Shown here piece by piece: positions 5,722-6,130 of a stretch of 6,130 nucleotides of DNA. Origin of the DNA: Gammaproteobacteria bacterium (GTDB lineage: Bacteria; Pseudomonadota; Gammaproteobacteria; SZUA-152). The stretch spans positions 1-6,130 of the forward strand of contig JANTGX010000134.1 in assembly GCA_024762755.1 (NCBI GenBank). Direction: 5' to 3'. Both the position numbers and the translations under genes were made by a program. The first letter of the stretch is position 1, and the number at the start of each line of letters is the position of its first letter. The notes under the pieces were generated by a model. That model was not told the origin of the DNA, did no database searches, and saw nothing but the letters and a program-made list of their open reading frames with translations.

Positions 5722-6130
5722 ATGCACACACCCAAGGTCACCATCCTGGGCATCGGCAACGTGCTGTGGGCCGACGAGGGCTTCGGCGTGCGCGCCGTGG
5801 AGGCCCTGCACCGGCAGTATCGTTTTGCCGACACGGTCACCCTGCTGGACGGCGGCACCCAGGGCCTCGGCCTGTTGCCGTACGTGCAGGCGGCGGACCT
5901 CCTGCTGGTGTTCGACGCGGTGGACTACGGCCTGCCCCCGGGCAGCCTCAAGCGGGTGGAGGACGAGGCCGTGCCCCGCTTCCTCGGCGCGAAGAAGATG
6001 AGCCTGCACCAGACCGGCTTCCAGGAGGTGCTGCTCAGCGCCCAATTGCTCGGCGACTATCCCCGCCACCTGCTGCTGGTGGGGGTGCAGCCCGAGGAGC
6101 TGGAAGACTACGGCGGCAGCCTGCGGCCCC
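5722..6130 (+). CDS. hyaD: Hydrogenase maturation protease (peptidase M52, HyaD/HupD), 3' partial
   Basis: The first 136 codons of a gene that runs off the right edge; family members have about 160-200 residues, so most of the protein is here. It is the nickel-dependent endopeptidase that cuts the C-terminal tail of the large subunit once the active site is loaded, allowing the subunit to fold and pair with HyaA in the cytoplasm. The family start GIGNVLWADEGFGV is at residues 10-23. The three metal-binding residues expected from E. coli HybD (E16, D62, H93) are E19, D65 and H96, all at a constant offset of three. The motifs LDGGT (42-46), SLHQTG (94-99) and GVQPEELE are also typical. The ATG at 5722 has AGGGGGAG two bases upstream, a rather tight spacing, with a further purine block at 5701-5710. 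It is transcribed away from the structural genes from its own predicted sigma-54 promoter. Confidence 0.95.
   Translation, partial: MHTPKVTILGIGNVLWADEGFGVRAVEALHRQYRFADTVTLLDGGTQGLGLLPYVQAADLLLVFDAVDYGLPPGSLKRVEDEAVPRFLGAKKMSLHQTGFQEVLLSAQLLGDYPRHLLLVGVQPEELEDYGGSLRP

Noticed and set aside
5295..5858. A 188-residue N-terminal extension of HyaA from an ATG at 5858.
   Set aside because: The Tat leader begins at 5294 with its own ribosome site, the extension has no known domain, and it would overlap hyaD and both promoters.

Overview
The window holds the structural part of a membrane-bound uptake [NiFe]-hydrogenase locus from a GC-rich bacterium, most likely a beta- or gammaproteobacterium. 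That placement is an inference. It rests on the close resemblance of the two subunits to the Hya/Hox/Hup membrane-bound enzymes of Proteobacteria, the b-type cytochrome partner, the sigma-54 style promoters and the strong GC bias. Genus cannot be read from this sequence.

Layout, left to right. Positions 2-1033 (+) are the C-terminal third or so of a large FAD-linked oxidase/Fe-S protein of the D-lactate dehydrogenase/YdiJ type, cut by the left edge. A perfect hairpin (1027-1049) lies over its stop codon, and the gene runs head-on into the hydrogenase operon. The operon is on the minus strand and reads right to left: small subunit hyaA (5294-4224), large subunit hyaB (4227-2431), the nickel-transport protein hupE (2377-1802) and the cytochrome b subunit hyaC (1776-1060). 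hyaA and hyaB overlap by four bases; the other gaps are 53 and 25 bases. A 427-base intergenic region (5295-5721) separates hyaA from a divergent gene on the plus strand, the start of hyaD (5722 to the right edge). hyaD encodes the maturation protease that trims the HyaB C-terminus.

How the genes work together. HyaA carries a Tat signal and all six cysteines of the [4Fe-3S] proximal cluster, so the enzyme should be of the oxygen-tolerant membrane-bound class (group 1d in the usual scheme). HyaB carries the four Ni-Fe cysteine ligands and a 15-residue tail after the cleavage histidine. HupE would supply nickel, HyaD would remove the tail after nickel insertion, and HyaC would pass H2-derived electrons from the small subunit to the quinone pool.

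The intergenic region is the most informative non-coding part. It contains two divergent, nearly consensus sigma-54 (-24/-12) promoters, one for hyaA and one for hyaD, both with the exact 10-base GG/GC spacing. A perfect match to the IHF consensus sits at about -52 from the predicted hyaA start, and several inverted repeats could be activator sites. This fits control by a HoxA/HupR-type NtrC-family activator, whose gene is not in the window. I found no mobile element, tRNA, rRNA or CRISPR array, and no sign of a previously undescribed system. The novelty is limited to the promoter architecture and the gene order.
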